A DNA stretch of 64,000 nucleotides, taken from the NCBI GenBank assembly GCA_021521415.1, contig JAIQDT010000190.1:2480001-2544000 (forward strand), written 5' to 3'. The translations under genes and the position numbers were made by a program. The DNA comes from Bidens hawaiensis. Lineage: Eukaryota > Streptophyta > Magnoliopsida > Asterales > Asteraceae. Every line of letters starts with the position of its first letter. Position 1 is the stretch's first letter. The notes beneath the pieces are model-generated. The model searched no databases. It had not been told where the DNA came from and saw only the letters and a program-made list of their open reading frames with translations. Of this stretch, positions 10,095 to 22,480 are shown piece by piece.

Positions 10095-13000
10095 CTAATG
10101 ATCTTGTCTATTCCTTGCATTATAGGCAGCTTGTCTTCGGTTGACTATTTCTGATGCAGCTTTCATTATAAAGATATTAAGGATTCGGTAGTGAGTATGA
10201 CTTTCTGGTATAACCAAATCCCTTATATCCATCAGATCTTCATTATGCAGGCAGGTCAAGTCTTCATCTTTCTTAATAATCCCCAGTATTTTTCCATCAG
10301 AGTTTCTCAGTACATAATGACCAGCATTTTCTTTATACTCAATCTCAGCTATAATGCCATTCTTTTATACTATGTAGTTGGGGCGTATCATTCTTCTTCC
10401 AAGACTTATGCATGTATTCATGTTTGACAATGGATTCTTATCTCTGATATTCATCATATAGTCTCTTTCAGCAATGTCCATTCTTCTCAATTTTTCTGTC
10501 CTTTTGGACCTGTGAAGTTGAATCAATCTCCAGCTTCTCTTTTCCTTTAAGAACTTGAATCCTTTGTCAGCTTCATCTTTCAAAAACTTTGTTAAATCAT
10601 TCATCTGCCTTCCTGCCATTCTGTTTCTGTTTCTGTAATAATACAAGTTAAGAGTGGCCATCCTTTCCAGTTGTTCTTCAGTATATTCACGAAAGTCATT
10701 TCTTACTACAATTTCTCTCAATTGCCTACTTTCCATAATCAACTTCAAGGACTCAGTAACAGAATCAAAGTAGATTTCTCTTGGGAGATCCACATTTGAC
10801 TGTGGTCTTGTTTTTCTTCATGGTACAGACCTACTTGATTCACCTCTTCCTCTTTGTGGATATCTTCTTGAAATTGGAGGCCTAAAAGGAATAGACTTCA
10901 TTGGTTTTCCAGGCCTTAAGTTGAAAACTTTAATGTAGATTGCCTCTACCATTTCTGGTGGAAGGTTGGCCAGATCAATAATGTCTTGTCCTGCTAGTTC
11001 TTTAAGATCAAGAAACATTTTTGCCATACCAGGTCTGTTTGACAATCCAGCAGGTACAAATTTTCCATCCACAATGCTTCTAGGGTTTTCTCCTTCCCTT
11101 AGAGCTTTCTCCCACTCAGCCTTTTGGATATAGAAAAGGTTTTTCAAATCCTCCTTTTCCAAGGCATTAAAAGAGGCTTCATCCATTCCCCTTTGATTAA
11201 TCATTATGTTCCTCAGAATATTGATCATCTCTTCATTCTCCCAAGGAATAATGGGTTCATCTTCAGTTCAGGCTTCACTTCATGTGGGGTAGGGGTTTCA
11301 ACTGATCTGACTTGTTCTTTTAATTTCTCCCTCATATTTTGAATTCTTCTCTTCTTTGCTTGAGGTTCATCAGTTGGTTCAGACTGTTTGGTGGAGCTCT
11401 CAGTTTGGACCCTCTTCAGTTTTTCTTTTCTTTTCAGTTTATTGTACTGGTCCAACACTGATTCGCTAGATAAGTTCTCAAAAATTTCGGGCTTCAAACC
11501 TTTCTCCAGCAGGTATCCACACATGCCTCCATACTTTCTCTTCAAGGTTTCCATCTTTTCAAGTTTCTCATTTTTCTTTACACACTTTTCAATCACTTTT
11601 TCTCTTTCACTGTTATACAGATCTTGGAGTTGGTCAAATTTGAAGTAAGACAGATCTTTCTCTGAATAATTGTGCCTTCTGAGATATTCTCTGAACTTCT
11701 GACTATCCCTGTTCTTTTCTTCCATCTTTTTCTTGAAATCATCCCTCTCCTTGTCAAGTCTCTTTTGCAACTGATCATCATCAAGATCAGCCAAAGTTTC
11801 AAAACTTATGCCATACCTTCTCAACTTTACAACCAATGGATGACTTCTTTTAGCTTCTCTCATACTTAACTCAATGTTGGCTCTCTGCTCATCAGTCAAT
11901 TCAACTTGTGGAGATTCAACATTAACAGCTTCACCTCCCTTCCCTTGATCATCATTGTTCTCATTAGAATTATCAGTTTCATCATCCTCTTCAGTTGATA
12001 CATTAACTGCATCTATCTTTGGCTCATCTGAGGGTGGATGATCTGGATTTTGTTCAGTTCTAGCAGGCACATCAGGAACACCTGGAATCTGTTGACCTGG
12101 TTGCAGTGTCTGCAATGGAATTGCCCTGATTGGACTGGCATCATTATCACCATCATCATTAGGAGTCTCAATATAGCATTTATTCTTTTCATCCCATCTC
12201 CCTCTCTTTGTTTACTGATTATCAGGAGTCTTAGTCTCTTTCCTCTTCCTTAAGTATTTCTTTTCAAATCTTTCCACTTTTTCATGTATTTTTGAGGCTT
12301 TGGCCAACATTTCCTTAATAGATTCTTTAGTTTCTTTTTCAGCATTCTTTTCAGGTTCATTTTCAGGTTGGCTCTGTGGCTGAAACATACTCATCACCAT
12401 TGCCAAAGAGTTGTCTGCTTCCTCAACTCTTCTCAAATTAATCAACTCCTCAATCACCTCTTGATCACCCATTTCTTCAACAACTTCTTTTGCAAACTTG
12501 TCTTGGTTGATCAAGACTTCCTGCTCAGCCATTTCTTCTGGAGTCAGGGTTTGGGCCAGTATTTCCCTATCCCTTGTCTCTCTTAAAATGTTCTCTTGTT
12601 CTCTTAAGGCAGCAGCAACAGCAGCAATATCATCATCTTTAAACAATACATCCTTTTCTGGATATGCCTTGACAGGCTCTTCTTCTGTGACTTTTGTTGT
12701 TCCCATGTCTATTCTTTTCTTTAATTCTTCTTCACTTTCTGGAGGGAAATTATCAATGTCTCTATCAAGCTCATCCATTTCCTCATCATACTATACAGTC
12801 TTGGAGCATTCATGTTGTTCAGCTTCTGGTTCAGTATCTCCTTCATTCGCTACTTCAGTTTCTACATCAGTCTGTATGTTAGTTAAGACATCAGTAGCTA
12901 TATCAGTAGCAGCTACATTCTCTTCAACATTTGTCTTTTCAATCTCATCCACTGTCTCATCTACATTCTCTTCATCCCTTTCCACATTTACAATTTCATC

Positions 13001-14588
13001 ATTATAATCATAGTCTTGTTCTCCAACATCTGATCTATCACCTTCATACTCATCATCCTCAATTCTCCTTTCCTCACTACTCTCCTCTCCATCATCATAA
13101 GCATTCATAATTAATTTCAAACTGTCTGCAGTCTCTACAACTGTTACAGTTTCATTTTCAAAATTTACACCAGAGACAGTTGGCAAACTTTCATTCTCCC
13201 CCTGTTTTTGGTCAGCTGAGGTCTTCTCAACCTCCTGCTCTAGTGCTTGAATTTTTAAATTTGCTTGTACCAACTTCTCTATTAACATCACATTCTCCAT
13301 TGTCACCTCCTCATTCTTTCTCTTCAGTTTAGCATTTTCTTTCAACAGGGTCAACAGGTCAGTGTCAGTGGGTGGTGTTGTAGGTGGTGACGTAGAAAAT
13401 TGTTTATATTCAAGTTGTTCTGGGTTTGTGGTGTGGGTTTGAAATATGGATAGTGGTGGTGATTGTGTATGAGGTGGGCTTGGAATGAATGGATCTGAGT
13501 GAATTGGGCTAGATGTTGGTGGTGTTTGTGGTGTTGGGGATACATGTGTTGATATTTCAAGTTGGTTTATGGTTAGGGTTTTGAGTGGGGATTGTGTGAT
13601 TTGATGTGGTGGAGTTTGTGGTGGTGATGGTATAATGGGTTGTTCTGGTTGCTCTGGTTGCCCCCTTGATCATATTCACCAACAATCATGGCTCCTCCAG
13701 CCCCTCCTTCATCTCCATCATTATCATCATCAGAACCATCATCATCACCCTCAGCATCATCTTCCCCTCCTTCCTCCTCTGAGCTTAAATCAGGTACCGG
13801 CATCCCATTCAAGTCATGGTCCAACAACCATGGCAAGATCTCAAAAGGGATAGTTGAGATATACATATTAGCAACACCCGGATTTCTGATTCTTCTGTAT
13901 GTGTCAGGATTTTGCAATATGTGTGTAATGCCAACAGTGGGTAAATCTTGTAATTCACTATTGAAGATTATCTGTAGGAACCTTGGATATTGTAAGAATC
14001 TGTTCTTCTCGGCCTCAAGTTTCCTACTAATACTTCAAATATCATCTTTGAAAAGCTGAAAGGTAGATCATACATAATTTCAACAGTGACATATGCCAAA
14101 TCATGACCCGTCAAAGTCCATGATCCTTTCCTTGGGGCAAATCCATGTTTCACATGATGGATAAGAAACCTATATAAGATATGGAACATCCCCTTTTGAA
14201 ACTGTCCATCATGTATAGTTCCTTGATAACCCATCGTTTGCTCAAATATCCTCATCAAGTGAGGTGTGCTGAAGTTTATCGAATTATGATCATCATCATT
14301 TAACCGTAAGCATCTTCTTATCATCCTCTCTGTTATGTGTATTTCTTGTCTTGCAACAGTTGCTTCGATTCTCTTTCCATTGATGTCCTCAACGAGTTCC
14401 GCAGATCTCTAGAAATCCAATGAATAATTTCTGTAGATGACAGGACATTCAGTGAACGCAAAGCTGACATTTGATCGAGCCATCCATGTATTCATCCTCA
14501 CTATCGGCTCGTTGTCAGGTTTGACTTGTAACAGTGCACACATGTTACGTTTTGGTTCCAAGGCATATTTGGATTGATCTTCTGCCAT
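10095..14588 (-). pseudogene. SIRE-type extra ORF downstream of pol (relic)
   Basis: Relic of a long protein encoded after pol on the element's own strand. It starts at an ATG (14588, MAEDQSKYALEP) and is homologous along its length to the ORF of SIRE-m2 (60055-64000). In order: an N-terminal globular region (ITERMIRRCLRL, MGYQG, YRFLIHHVKHGFAPRKGSW, LPFSFSKMIFEVLVGNL); an acidic low-complexity stretch; a proline/histidine-rich part; long charged probable coiled coils; and a basic C-terminal region (DLPREIYFDSVTESLK, ESRQLREIVVRNDFREY). Breaks include a TAG at 14409-14411 and frameshifts near 14020, 13570, 13350 and 11225. I see no signal peptide or membrane segment, so an envelope role is unsupported. 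The N-terminal region resembles extra-ORF proteins I recall from composite-family copia elements. Function unknown. Confidence 0.7.
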
Positions 14589-14617
14589 ATCTGTTCTTTG
14601 ACAAGTTTATAACATTA

Positions 14618-17600
14618 GTCTAGCATCTGATTTTGAATCCATAGAACTTGTGCAGAGCAGGCAGATGCAGCAACATATTCAGCTTCTACAGTAGAGATTG
14701 AGACAGTAGTTTGCTTTTTGCATTGCCATGACACTAGCCTTTCACCCAAAAATTGACATCCTCCTGAGGTTGACTTTCTGCTAATGTTACATCCATCCTA
14801 ATCATTGTCTGTATAGGCAATTAGATCAAAAGATTGGTTCTTTAGAAACCAAATTCCTAAGTCTGGTCTTCCCTTCAAATTTCTAAATATTCAAATATTA
14901 TGAATATTCTATGTACACACACATACAGCAAACATGATATCTGGTCTTGTTGCAGTCAGATACATCAGAGATCCAATTTTGGCTCTATATTCGTGTTCAT
15001 CCACAGGCTCCCCCTTTTTACCTGTAACCATCTTTTCTTTGGTGTCCATTGGAGTTGAAGCAGTCTTGTACTCATGACAGTTGAACTTGTTCAACATGTC
15101 CTGCACATATTTATTTTGGTGAATGAAGATCCCTTCAGCTTTCTGTTGAACTTGTAATCCAAGAAAGAAGTTCATTTCTCCCATTGAACTCATGTTGTAT
15201 TTGGACTTCATTACCCCTTGAAACTCCATGAACATTTGTTCATTTGTAGATCCGAAGATGATGTCACCCACATACACTTGTAACAGAAGTAAGTCTGATC
15301 CCTTTCTTTAGTAAAAGAGTGTCTTGTCAATGGCTCCTCTTTTAAAACCATTTTCAAGAAGATGATTTGACAGCTCATCATACCATGCTCTAGGAGCCTG
15401 ATGCAATCCATAAAGGTCTTTGTTTAGCTTATACGCTCTGTTTGGATACATTGGATCCTCAAAACCTGGAGGTTGAGCTACATACACCTCTTAATCAATC
15501 TTTCCATTTAGAAATGCAGACTTAACATCATGCTGGAACACTTTAATGTTCTTTGAGGCAACATATGCAAGAAAGATCCTGATAGCTTCAAGTCTTGCAA
15601 TAGGTGCCAAGACTTTCTCAAAGTCTATTCCTTCTTCTTGAAGACATCCCAGTGCTACAAGTCTAGCTTTATTCTTAATCACCAAACCCCTTTCATCCCT
15701 TTTGTTTCCAAAAACCCATTTGGTCCCTATTGCATATCTGTCTATTGGCCTATCAACAAGATCCCACACATGTGGATCTCTGAACTGTGCCAGTTCCTCT
15801 TGCATTGCTTCCACCCAACTATTGTCTTTTAGTTCTTGAGCAATGTTCTTTGGCTATATTTGGGATAGAAAGCAGGAGTAAAGACAGATGTTTGCCGTTT
15901 CAGAATGACTTCTTGTAACTCTTTCATGCAAATCTCCAATGATGTTTTCAGAAGGATGATTCTTTTCCACATAAGGAGTTTGTACAATCATATATGTAGA
16001 CAAATTTGTGTCAAGATTTGTTTCATTGAGATCTGGTTCTTCAATGATCAAATCAGTTTCTGCATGATGAAATTCTGGTGCTTCATCATTATGTTGTCCT
16101 GAAGTAGATCCACCATTGTTTTCTAAATTCAATCTTTGAAATAGATCTTGAAATCTTGCAGTAGATGCAGCTTCTTCTTCACTTGCTTGGTTGCTTGTGT
16201 CTCCCTCATTCTGAACTTGATTATTCTGTACATCTTGATTATCTTGATTTATCTTAGTATGATCATGTTCAGGACTGTGATTGTTTTCTTGATTATCTTC
16301 TTGAACTTGTTCAATAATGTCACATGAGGAATTCTTCACAAAGGTATATTCCTTTTCTTTTCTAGCAACCTTCTTCCATAATTCTTCCAAGTCCAATGTC
16401 TTCTTCTTTTTCTCTTCAATTACACTGGTCTTGTAGAATGAGTCATCAAAGTCTTCAGGATAAATCTTGAAGGATCTTATCAACTTTTCATGATCAAACA
16501 GCCATGCTGCACCATCAACTGTATTGTATTGATTCTCATTAAAGATGATGACAGAAGATTCTATAACACTCAAATGGTCTTTCACATATACTCTGTATGC
16601 TTTTGAGTGTGTAGAATATCCTAAAAAGAAACAATCCAGGGATTTTGTTTGAAACTTGTTTAAATAGTCCATTGTGTTCAGAAGAAAACATTTGCATCCA
16701 AAGGGTTTGAAAAACTTGATATAAGGCTTTCTATTGTGAAATATTTCATATGGAGTTTTGTTATACCTTTTGTTGACAAGCACCCTGTTCTGAACATAGC
16801 AGGCTGTATTTATGGCTTCAGCCCAAAAAGTGACAGGTAAATTGGCATCTGCTAACATGGTTCTTGCAGCTTCAATTAGTGTTCTGTTTCTTCTTTCTGC
16901 TACACCATTTTGTTCAGGAGTTCTAGGAGCTGAGAATTGTTGAAGTATTCCCTTATCTGTACAGAATTCTTGCATAACTCCATTCTTGAACTCATTACCA
17001 TTGTCACTTCTTAGCACTTTAACTTTCTTATTCAATTTGTTCTCAATCATTGTTACACAACCCTTAATCAACTCTGCAGTCTCATCCATGGTACTTAGGA
17101 AATAAACCCAAGTATATCTTGAGTAGCCATCAATGATCACTAGGCAATATCTTTTCTTCCCTATACTTGGCTCACTCACAGGACCAAAGAGATCCATGTG
17201 AAGTAATTCAAGTAGTTGATCAATTGAGTTGATGAGCTTTGGCTTATGAGTAGATTTGTGTTGCTTTCCCTTTTGGCATGAACTACAATGATCTTCCAAC
17301 TTGAACTCTCTTGTAGGTAAGCCTATGACATGCTCACCTTTGACAAGTCTATTCATGTTCTTTAAGTTCACATGACACAGTTTCCTATGCCACAATTTTG
17401 ACTCATTTTCAGTGGCTTTGGAAACAAAACATACACCTCCTCTTGAAAGAGCTTCTTTCATATTCAATTCATACAAGTTACCATTTCTTGGTGCCATCAT
17501 CATAATCATTATGAGGTGTAATCACAAACTCAGGTTTTTAGAAAAAACAGTAGGAATCATCAAAACTAACTTTGTATCCCTTATCACACATTTGTGATAT

Positions 17601-17836
17601 ACTCAGTAGATTATACTGAAGACCTTCAACATAAAACACATTATTAAATGCGATTTTCCATTTGTTAAGATTCCTTTTCCAACAATCTTTCCACCATTTT
17701 CATCACTACCAAAAGCTACAGGACCTTCAAACTTTTCTTCATATTTGACAAGAGACCTCTTGTCACAAGTCATGTGTCTAGAACAACCACGATCCATGTA
17801 CCATATGTCATTAAGAGGGGTGGACTGTTCCTGCAC
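14618..17836 (-). pseudogene. SIRE-m1 pol (protease to RNase H), broken
   Basis: Copia-order pol. The protease start reads WYMDRGCSRHMT (17771-17803), where the catalytic Asp-Ser/Thr-Gly has become Asp-Arg-Gly. GAG-pre-integrase is LWHRKLCHVNL. The integrase has its acidic residues in HMDLFGP, RSDNGNEF and GVAERRNRT, within the 551-codon open stretch at 15854-17509. Reverse transcriptase follows, with YVGD (15263-15274) in place of YVDD. RNase H has STVEAEYVAAS and ends abruptly after QNQMLD at about 14618, where a deletion fuses it to the sequence leading the extra ORF. Stops at about 15854 and 15490 and a frameshift near 15300 add to the damage. Inactive. Confidence 0.85.
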
Positions 17837-17839
17837 ATA

Positions 17840-19891
17840 AGAAAAAAATTTTGATTAGTTGAGTGATAAAGTACAAGCCTTATCAACTTTCAGTTCATCA
17901 GATTCGGTTTCAGTCACAACTTGGGAAGTGAGTGTTGTTGGTTCAGGATCTTCATGAGTGAGTTCTATATTGTCTGAATTGCCTGTTTCATAACCACACT
18001 CCCTTGGGGTCTTAACAAATGAGGTTGAACCTAGACAGTCTTCTGATATAGTGTCACATTCCTTCACTAAATAGTCTTTCTTTTCTGAGTAGTCTCTCAC
18101 ATCAGGAACTGTCTCAACTTTGGTTTCAGCCTTAGGTTTCCAAAGGAATCCTTCAGGTTTAAATCCATGTTTCATCAGAAACTTTTCATCACCAGTGAGT
18201 TCTGTTGGTTTCTTTCTAGGATATGCATCTTTTCTTCTTGTCTTCTCACTGCTTGATGATCCTTGAGAACTATCAGATTTGACAGATTGAGTATCCTTTT
18301 TAGGGATTATTCTCAAAGGTTGGGATCCCATTTTAACATTTTTCACATGTTTCATAGGAGATTTACCCCTTTTAACAGGCTTATCCACATGTTTCTTGGC
18401 TTTATTTTTCAGAACTTCTTCATCACAAACCTTTCCCATACCTAAGTATTTTTCATACTTTATTTTGTAGGTCACAATGTCTTTGTCCATACTTTGTTTC
18501 ATCTGGGACATGAAAAGGCTTGAATTTGAGTCTTTCATTACAGGAGTCTGTATGATGACCATACTCATCATACTTCTTGCACCAAACCTTTCCTTTATAT
18601 TTCCCATGTTCTTTTTCTTTCTTGAATCTTTCACTTGGTCTTGGTTCTTTGACTCCAACAGTCTTCTTATTCTTTAGACTATCAAAGTTGATTGAGAAAG
18701 GGACAAATTCTTCAATCTTGATGTCTTGTCTTTCAGTCTTGATTCTTTACAAACACAATTTTTTGCATATTCAGTGGTTCTTCATCTTGATTCTCTCTGT
18801 GTCTTGATTGTCTCTTTTCATATTCTTCCATAGTTTCCACTTATCCAATATCAAGGACTTCATGATTAGAGAAAATAGGATAAACAGGGATAAAGTTTTC
18901 AATATTCACATCTTATCCCTTTTCTTGTTGTTCTGTTTTATCCTTTCCAATACTTCTTGGCTTGGAGGACTTACAACATTGTAATTTACCCTCTTCTTTT
19001 CACATATGTCAAATGACACATGTTCTCTCTTTGTTCTTTCATTCTGTTTCTTCATTCTTGATGTGACAGGTGGATACATTGGAAGTTTGTCAATGGATTT
19101 TGGCTTCTTGAATTTTCATCCTCTTTCAGCAGCTTTGATTTCCTCATCAGTGATTTGATCACTTAAATCACTTAAGTCATCTTGATTCAAATCATCAGAC
19201 CCAAAGTCATCTTCAGAGACTTGAACTACAATTGACTTTTCTTCTTTCAAATCTTTATTCACAATAAACTGTCCTTCTTCACTCACCTCAACATTCTTAT
19301 ACAAATCCACAAGTTCTTCTTTGTCTTGAAAAACATTTTTGAATTGTTGTAGATAAGCATTTCTTTTCTCTGTATAAACTTTTGGCATAAAGTTGTTGTT
19401 GAAAGGTGGTGGTACTGCTTTATACTTGTCTTCTTCCCTAACTTGGTTTAGAATTACGCAAATATTTCCAGTGGAGACCAAGTTCTTCAAGAATTCATTG
19501 TTAGCTTGCAGTTTTGTGTTCAACAACTTCTCTTCTATAATCATTTTCTTCAACCCATCTATTTCAGTTGTGAATCTCTTCTGAGCTCTGTAGTTGTTTA
19601 CACAGCCTTCTTCCAAACTTTTCATTCTTTCTTCACTCACTAGTCCACTTGCCTCATATGCATTGATGATACTTTGTTTCTTAAAACACTCACTTTCCAG
19701 CTTGCCTATTTTCATTTTCAGTTCATTGATAACTTCAGTTAAATCAATAGTAAGAGCAGAATGTACCTGAGAAGTTGATCCAGCTTCTTTCTCAATTATA
19801 GCCATGAATGCCACATTTGCTCTATTGATATCATCTGCAATGTCTTCTTCATGATTGCTCCAATCAAACTTACCTTCATGTTGTGTTGTTA
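17840..19891 (-). pseudogene. SIRE-m1 gag C-terminal region, broken
   Basis: The open stretch 19116-19916 encodes a charged, probably coiled-coil Gag segment (KFDWSNHEEDIADDINRANVAFMA, read in pieces). Its first residues are translated from LTR sequence, so the original gag start is missing. After several stops (18660-19115) comes a second open stretch (17855-18658). Just upstream of it a zinc-knuckle-like string survives at 18543-18583, with the second Cys replaced by Tyr (CKKYDEYGHHTDSC). A Lys/Ser-rich linker then leads to the protease. This region is Gag plus the Gag-protease junction of a SIRE-like element. Confidence 0.65.
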
Positions 19892-20431
19892 CAGAAATAT
19901 TATAAGTGTAGAACAAGTCTTCCGGGTAGGCTTTGCATCAATATTCATTCTTCGAGTAGGCTATGTACTCTGCCATCCTTCACAACTTGGTAATATAGAA
20001 GTGTGCACGGGATCAGTTTCTGGGTAGACTTTACTTGAAGAGTATTTTACCAAGTAAAATACTCACCGGGTAGACTTCAGTCTTCTTGACTTTGCCAAAC
20101 TTTGCCCGACAAACCCTTACGAGAAACCCTGTTCTTCAATGGTCCATTTCAACTCCTTGCTATAAAATAACTTATTAGCAATGTGTACTCGGGAGTACTG
20201 TTCCTTGTTTGAGTTGAACCTTGCCCAATGTTACTTAGAGATATTCATTATACATCAAGCTTGTTCGGACCACTATTATTAATGAATACCTTGCCCGGTC
20301 TTCCAATCACTTGGCTTCATGGACTTGGTTAGCCAAAAGCTTACTCGGGAGTGAACTATGCTTGGCTATGAAGAACAGACTTGCTTGATAAAGTGAACCT
20401 TGCCCGAATTTACATAAACTAGTGAACCTTG
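19892..20431 (-). repeat. SIRE-m1 truncated 5' LTR, inner part
   Basis: Aligns with 9187 onward of the 3' LTR. The first 440 bp, which would hold the inner end of this LTR, are absent, and it joins gag directly at an ACAGAAATAT string. It continues after gypsy1 at 31059. Confidence 0.85.
20427..20431. repeat. target duplication of gypsy1, left copy
   Basis: CCTTG, repeated at 31054-31058. The uninterrupted sister LTR reads AGTGAACCTTACCCGGCAAT (near 9704), which shows the insertion point. Confidence 0.95.
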
Positions 20432-20628
20432 TGTAACGCCCTGGAATTTGACTGGTAGACAAAAATCAAGGAATCATCGGAAACTATACACTTTGGGGTT
20501 CTGGACGATAAGTTCGGAACCCATATCATTGGAGAAATCTGCTTTTATCATTTGAAATGTTTATTTTATAAAACGACATTTACGCCTGGAAAATATTAAT
20601 TTTTATGCTTTTGAAAAATAAAATGTTC

Positions 20629-20659
<31 letters not shown>

Positions 20660-20786
20660 ATTTTAAATAATTATTCGGAAAAATGGTTTATAAAAGTTTT
20701 GCTGAAAAAGTTTTAGTTTGTTTAAAAACTTATGAACTCGACTAGTCTTGACCCGTCGGTAGCCTAAACCCGAACCCGAGTCACCC

Positions 20787-20796
20787 GAGTATTTAA
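20787..20796 (+). promoter_or_regulatory. probable gypsy1 TATA element
   Basis: GAGTATTTAAGC, about 30 bp upstream of a CACCATCTC stretch suited to transcription initiation. Its choice over the TATATATAA at 22544 is inference: the upstream site puts the whole hairpin-rich region and the intron donor into the transcript. Confidence 0.4.
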
Positions 20797-21198
20797 GCGG
20801 AAAATCAAGTATTCTTACACCATCTCTTTCATTTCCACCAACACTTCCCACCCAAACACTCCCACTTCTAGAGAGAGAGTAGTGAGAGAAAGTCATCCAA
20901 TCTAAGATTCGAGTCCACCAATCTGTTTATCGTTGTTGTCGGTAAGATCTTCTTGAAAATCATACGTTTTTACAACCAAAACCCGCCCCGAATCGAGCAA
21001 AAACTCCGACTTTTGTGTCAAGTGTGTTCTTGGTCAAAAACCGTCATTTTTGGTGTCAAAATGCAAGCTTTTGTGTTTAAAAGTACTAGGAATCGATACC
21101 CCTTTCAATCCCGAGCATTTCCATGTCAAAAACTTCGATTTTGGGTCAAAAATCTGGAAAATCTGGAAAACCCGTGGGTATCTCCGTCGCCCAGCTTT

Positions 21199-21476
21199 CA
21201 GTCGATCGAATCAGACTCATTCGATCGAACCAGTCGATCGAATCAGTTCATTCGATCGAATGTGTCGATCGAACCAGTCCAGTCGACCGAATAGGAAAGC
21301 AACCGAATGGTCTCCAACTCATTCGACCGAATGAGCTTCGTATTCGATCGAACGTCTGTCTATTCGATCGAATGAGTGTCTATTCGATCGAATGTGTTTC
21401 TATTCGATCGAATGTGTGTCTATTCGATCGAATGTGTTTCGATTCGATCGAATGTGTTCCTATTCGATCGAATCAG
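21199..21476 (+). repeat. TTCGATCGAA palindrome array
   Basis: Twelve TCGATCGA cores plus two TCGACCGA variants. The last seven copies run at an exact 20-bp period (TATTCGATCGAATGTGTTTC type). ATTCGATCGAAT is a perfect 12-bp palindrome. The array lies in the presumed transcribed leader, upstream of the intron donor. Open frames across it are by-products of the repeat. The identical array recurs in the 3' LTR from 29347. Confidence 0.95.
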
Positions 21477-22034
21477 GTCAGAACCAAGCTGTTTCGTCTT
21501 TAAAACCTAGTTTTTGCTCGAGATCGTGTAAGGCTTACACTCTTAGACTTAAACTGCGTTGTTAACTTATTATGTCCTTGTCTAGACTTAGAGGATCGAC
21601 GTTTGACAGCACCCGACCGCCCTAGCAACCACACCTAGTCAACAAGGTGAGTTCATAGCCCCCATTTTTCTTTTAAAGCCTTTCAAATCATTGGGGGTGA
21701 AAACATGGTAAATGTACACGTTTTGACAAAACACATTTATTCAAACATTACTTATCATAAACACTTGACAAATCTTTTGCAAACAATGAACATTGGGAAA
21801 ACAAGTAATCATGGCAGGTTACGCGTACCTTAACTTTCTCGGAAGTTGTGTATGCATAATCAAATATTCAGGAGTAAATATGGGAATCACTCAGCGTTTA
21901 GGGAACATTGGACGTTTGGAAATCAAAGTCATGTACCCGTTATACTTTATCATGAAAACACATTATTCATTGGTCAGTCTTGTGATCGTGTGAACAGTGG
22001 CAATATAGGTCACAATAGTGCATAGGTTTGATCT

Positions 22035-22071
22035 CCAAGTGGTCGATTGGTAGACAGGCCGTCACTAGATG
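22035..22071 (+). repeat. mini-hairpin array, first hairpin and spacer
   Basis: Hairpin H1: CCAA, loop GTGGTCGA, TTGG (22035-22050). First member of the array described in the next entry. It is weaker than the others. Confidence 0.6.
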
Positions 22072-22075
22072 TGGG

Positions 22076-22271
22076 ATTCTAAAGTGATCGATTTAGAATA
22101 CACGTGACCTATGGGGTTCTTAAGTGTTCGATTAAGAATCCGAAGGATCTCTTAAGTGTTCGATTAAGGATCCGAAGGATCTCCTAAGTGATCGATTAGG
22201 AATCCAAGAGATACTAAAGTACGCTTTAGAATTCTCTCATGGTACCCAAAGTGATCGATTTGGGTTACCAT
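22076..22271 (+). repeat. array of small hairpins with constant loop GTGNTCGA
   Basis: H2 ATTCTAAA/TTTAGAAT (22076-22099). H3 GGGTTCTTAA/TTAAGAATCC (22114-22141). H4 GGATC-CTTAA/TTAAG-GATCC (22145-22173, one bulge). H5 GGAT-TCCTAA/TTAGGA-ATCC (22177-22205, one bulge). H6 CTAAAG/CTTTAG (22214-22229, short loop TACG). H7 ATGGTA-CCCAAA/TTTGGG-TACCAT (22239-22271, one bulge). Loops of H2-H5 and H7 are GTGATCGA or GTGTTCGA. The stems differ between units but remain complementary. Confidence 0.85.
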
Positions 22272-22480
22272 CAAGGAAATCAAGTAGCATAGTGTGGTCT
22301 TGTGTGGGGTCGATGTCAGGTCTTGTGTGATCATTATGCATCATTATCATTTTTCATCATGGCATGGTTACATATGATTCTTGGGTATCTTATTCATATA
22401 TCCTTGATACCGTTCCTCCTGCATGCATGGAAACAATAATTGGAATCTTTATACGAAACTCTTGCAGATTCAGTTGAGAT

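Noticed and set aside
11388..14059. Plus-strand Ser/Leu/Phe-rich open frames across the SIRE-m1 extra ORF
   Set aside because: Complement of Glu/Lys/Asp-rich coiled-coil coding sequence. Homology with SIRE-m2 supports the minus strand.
21123..21503. 126-codon open frame rich in SIECV/IRSN/DRM
   Set aside because: It is the TCGATCGA array translated. The identical frame recurs in the other LTR because the LTRs are identical, not because a protein is selected.
22076..22271. GTTCGATTA loops as Pol III B-box or tRNA T-arms
   Set aside because: The loop is eight bases with a leading GTG, the stem sequences are wrong for a T-arm, and no A-box or acceptor stem is nearby.
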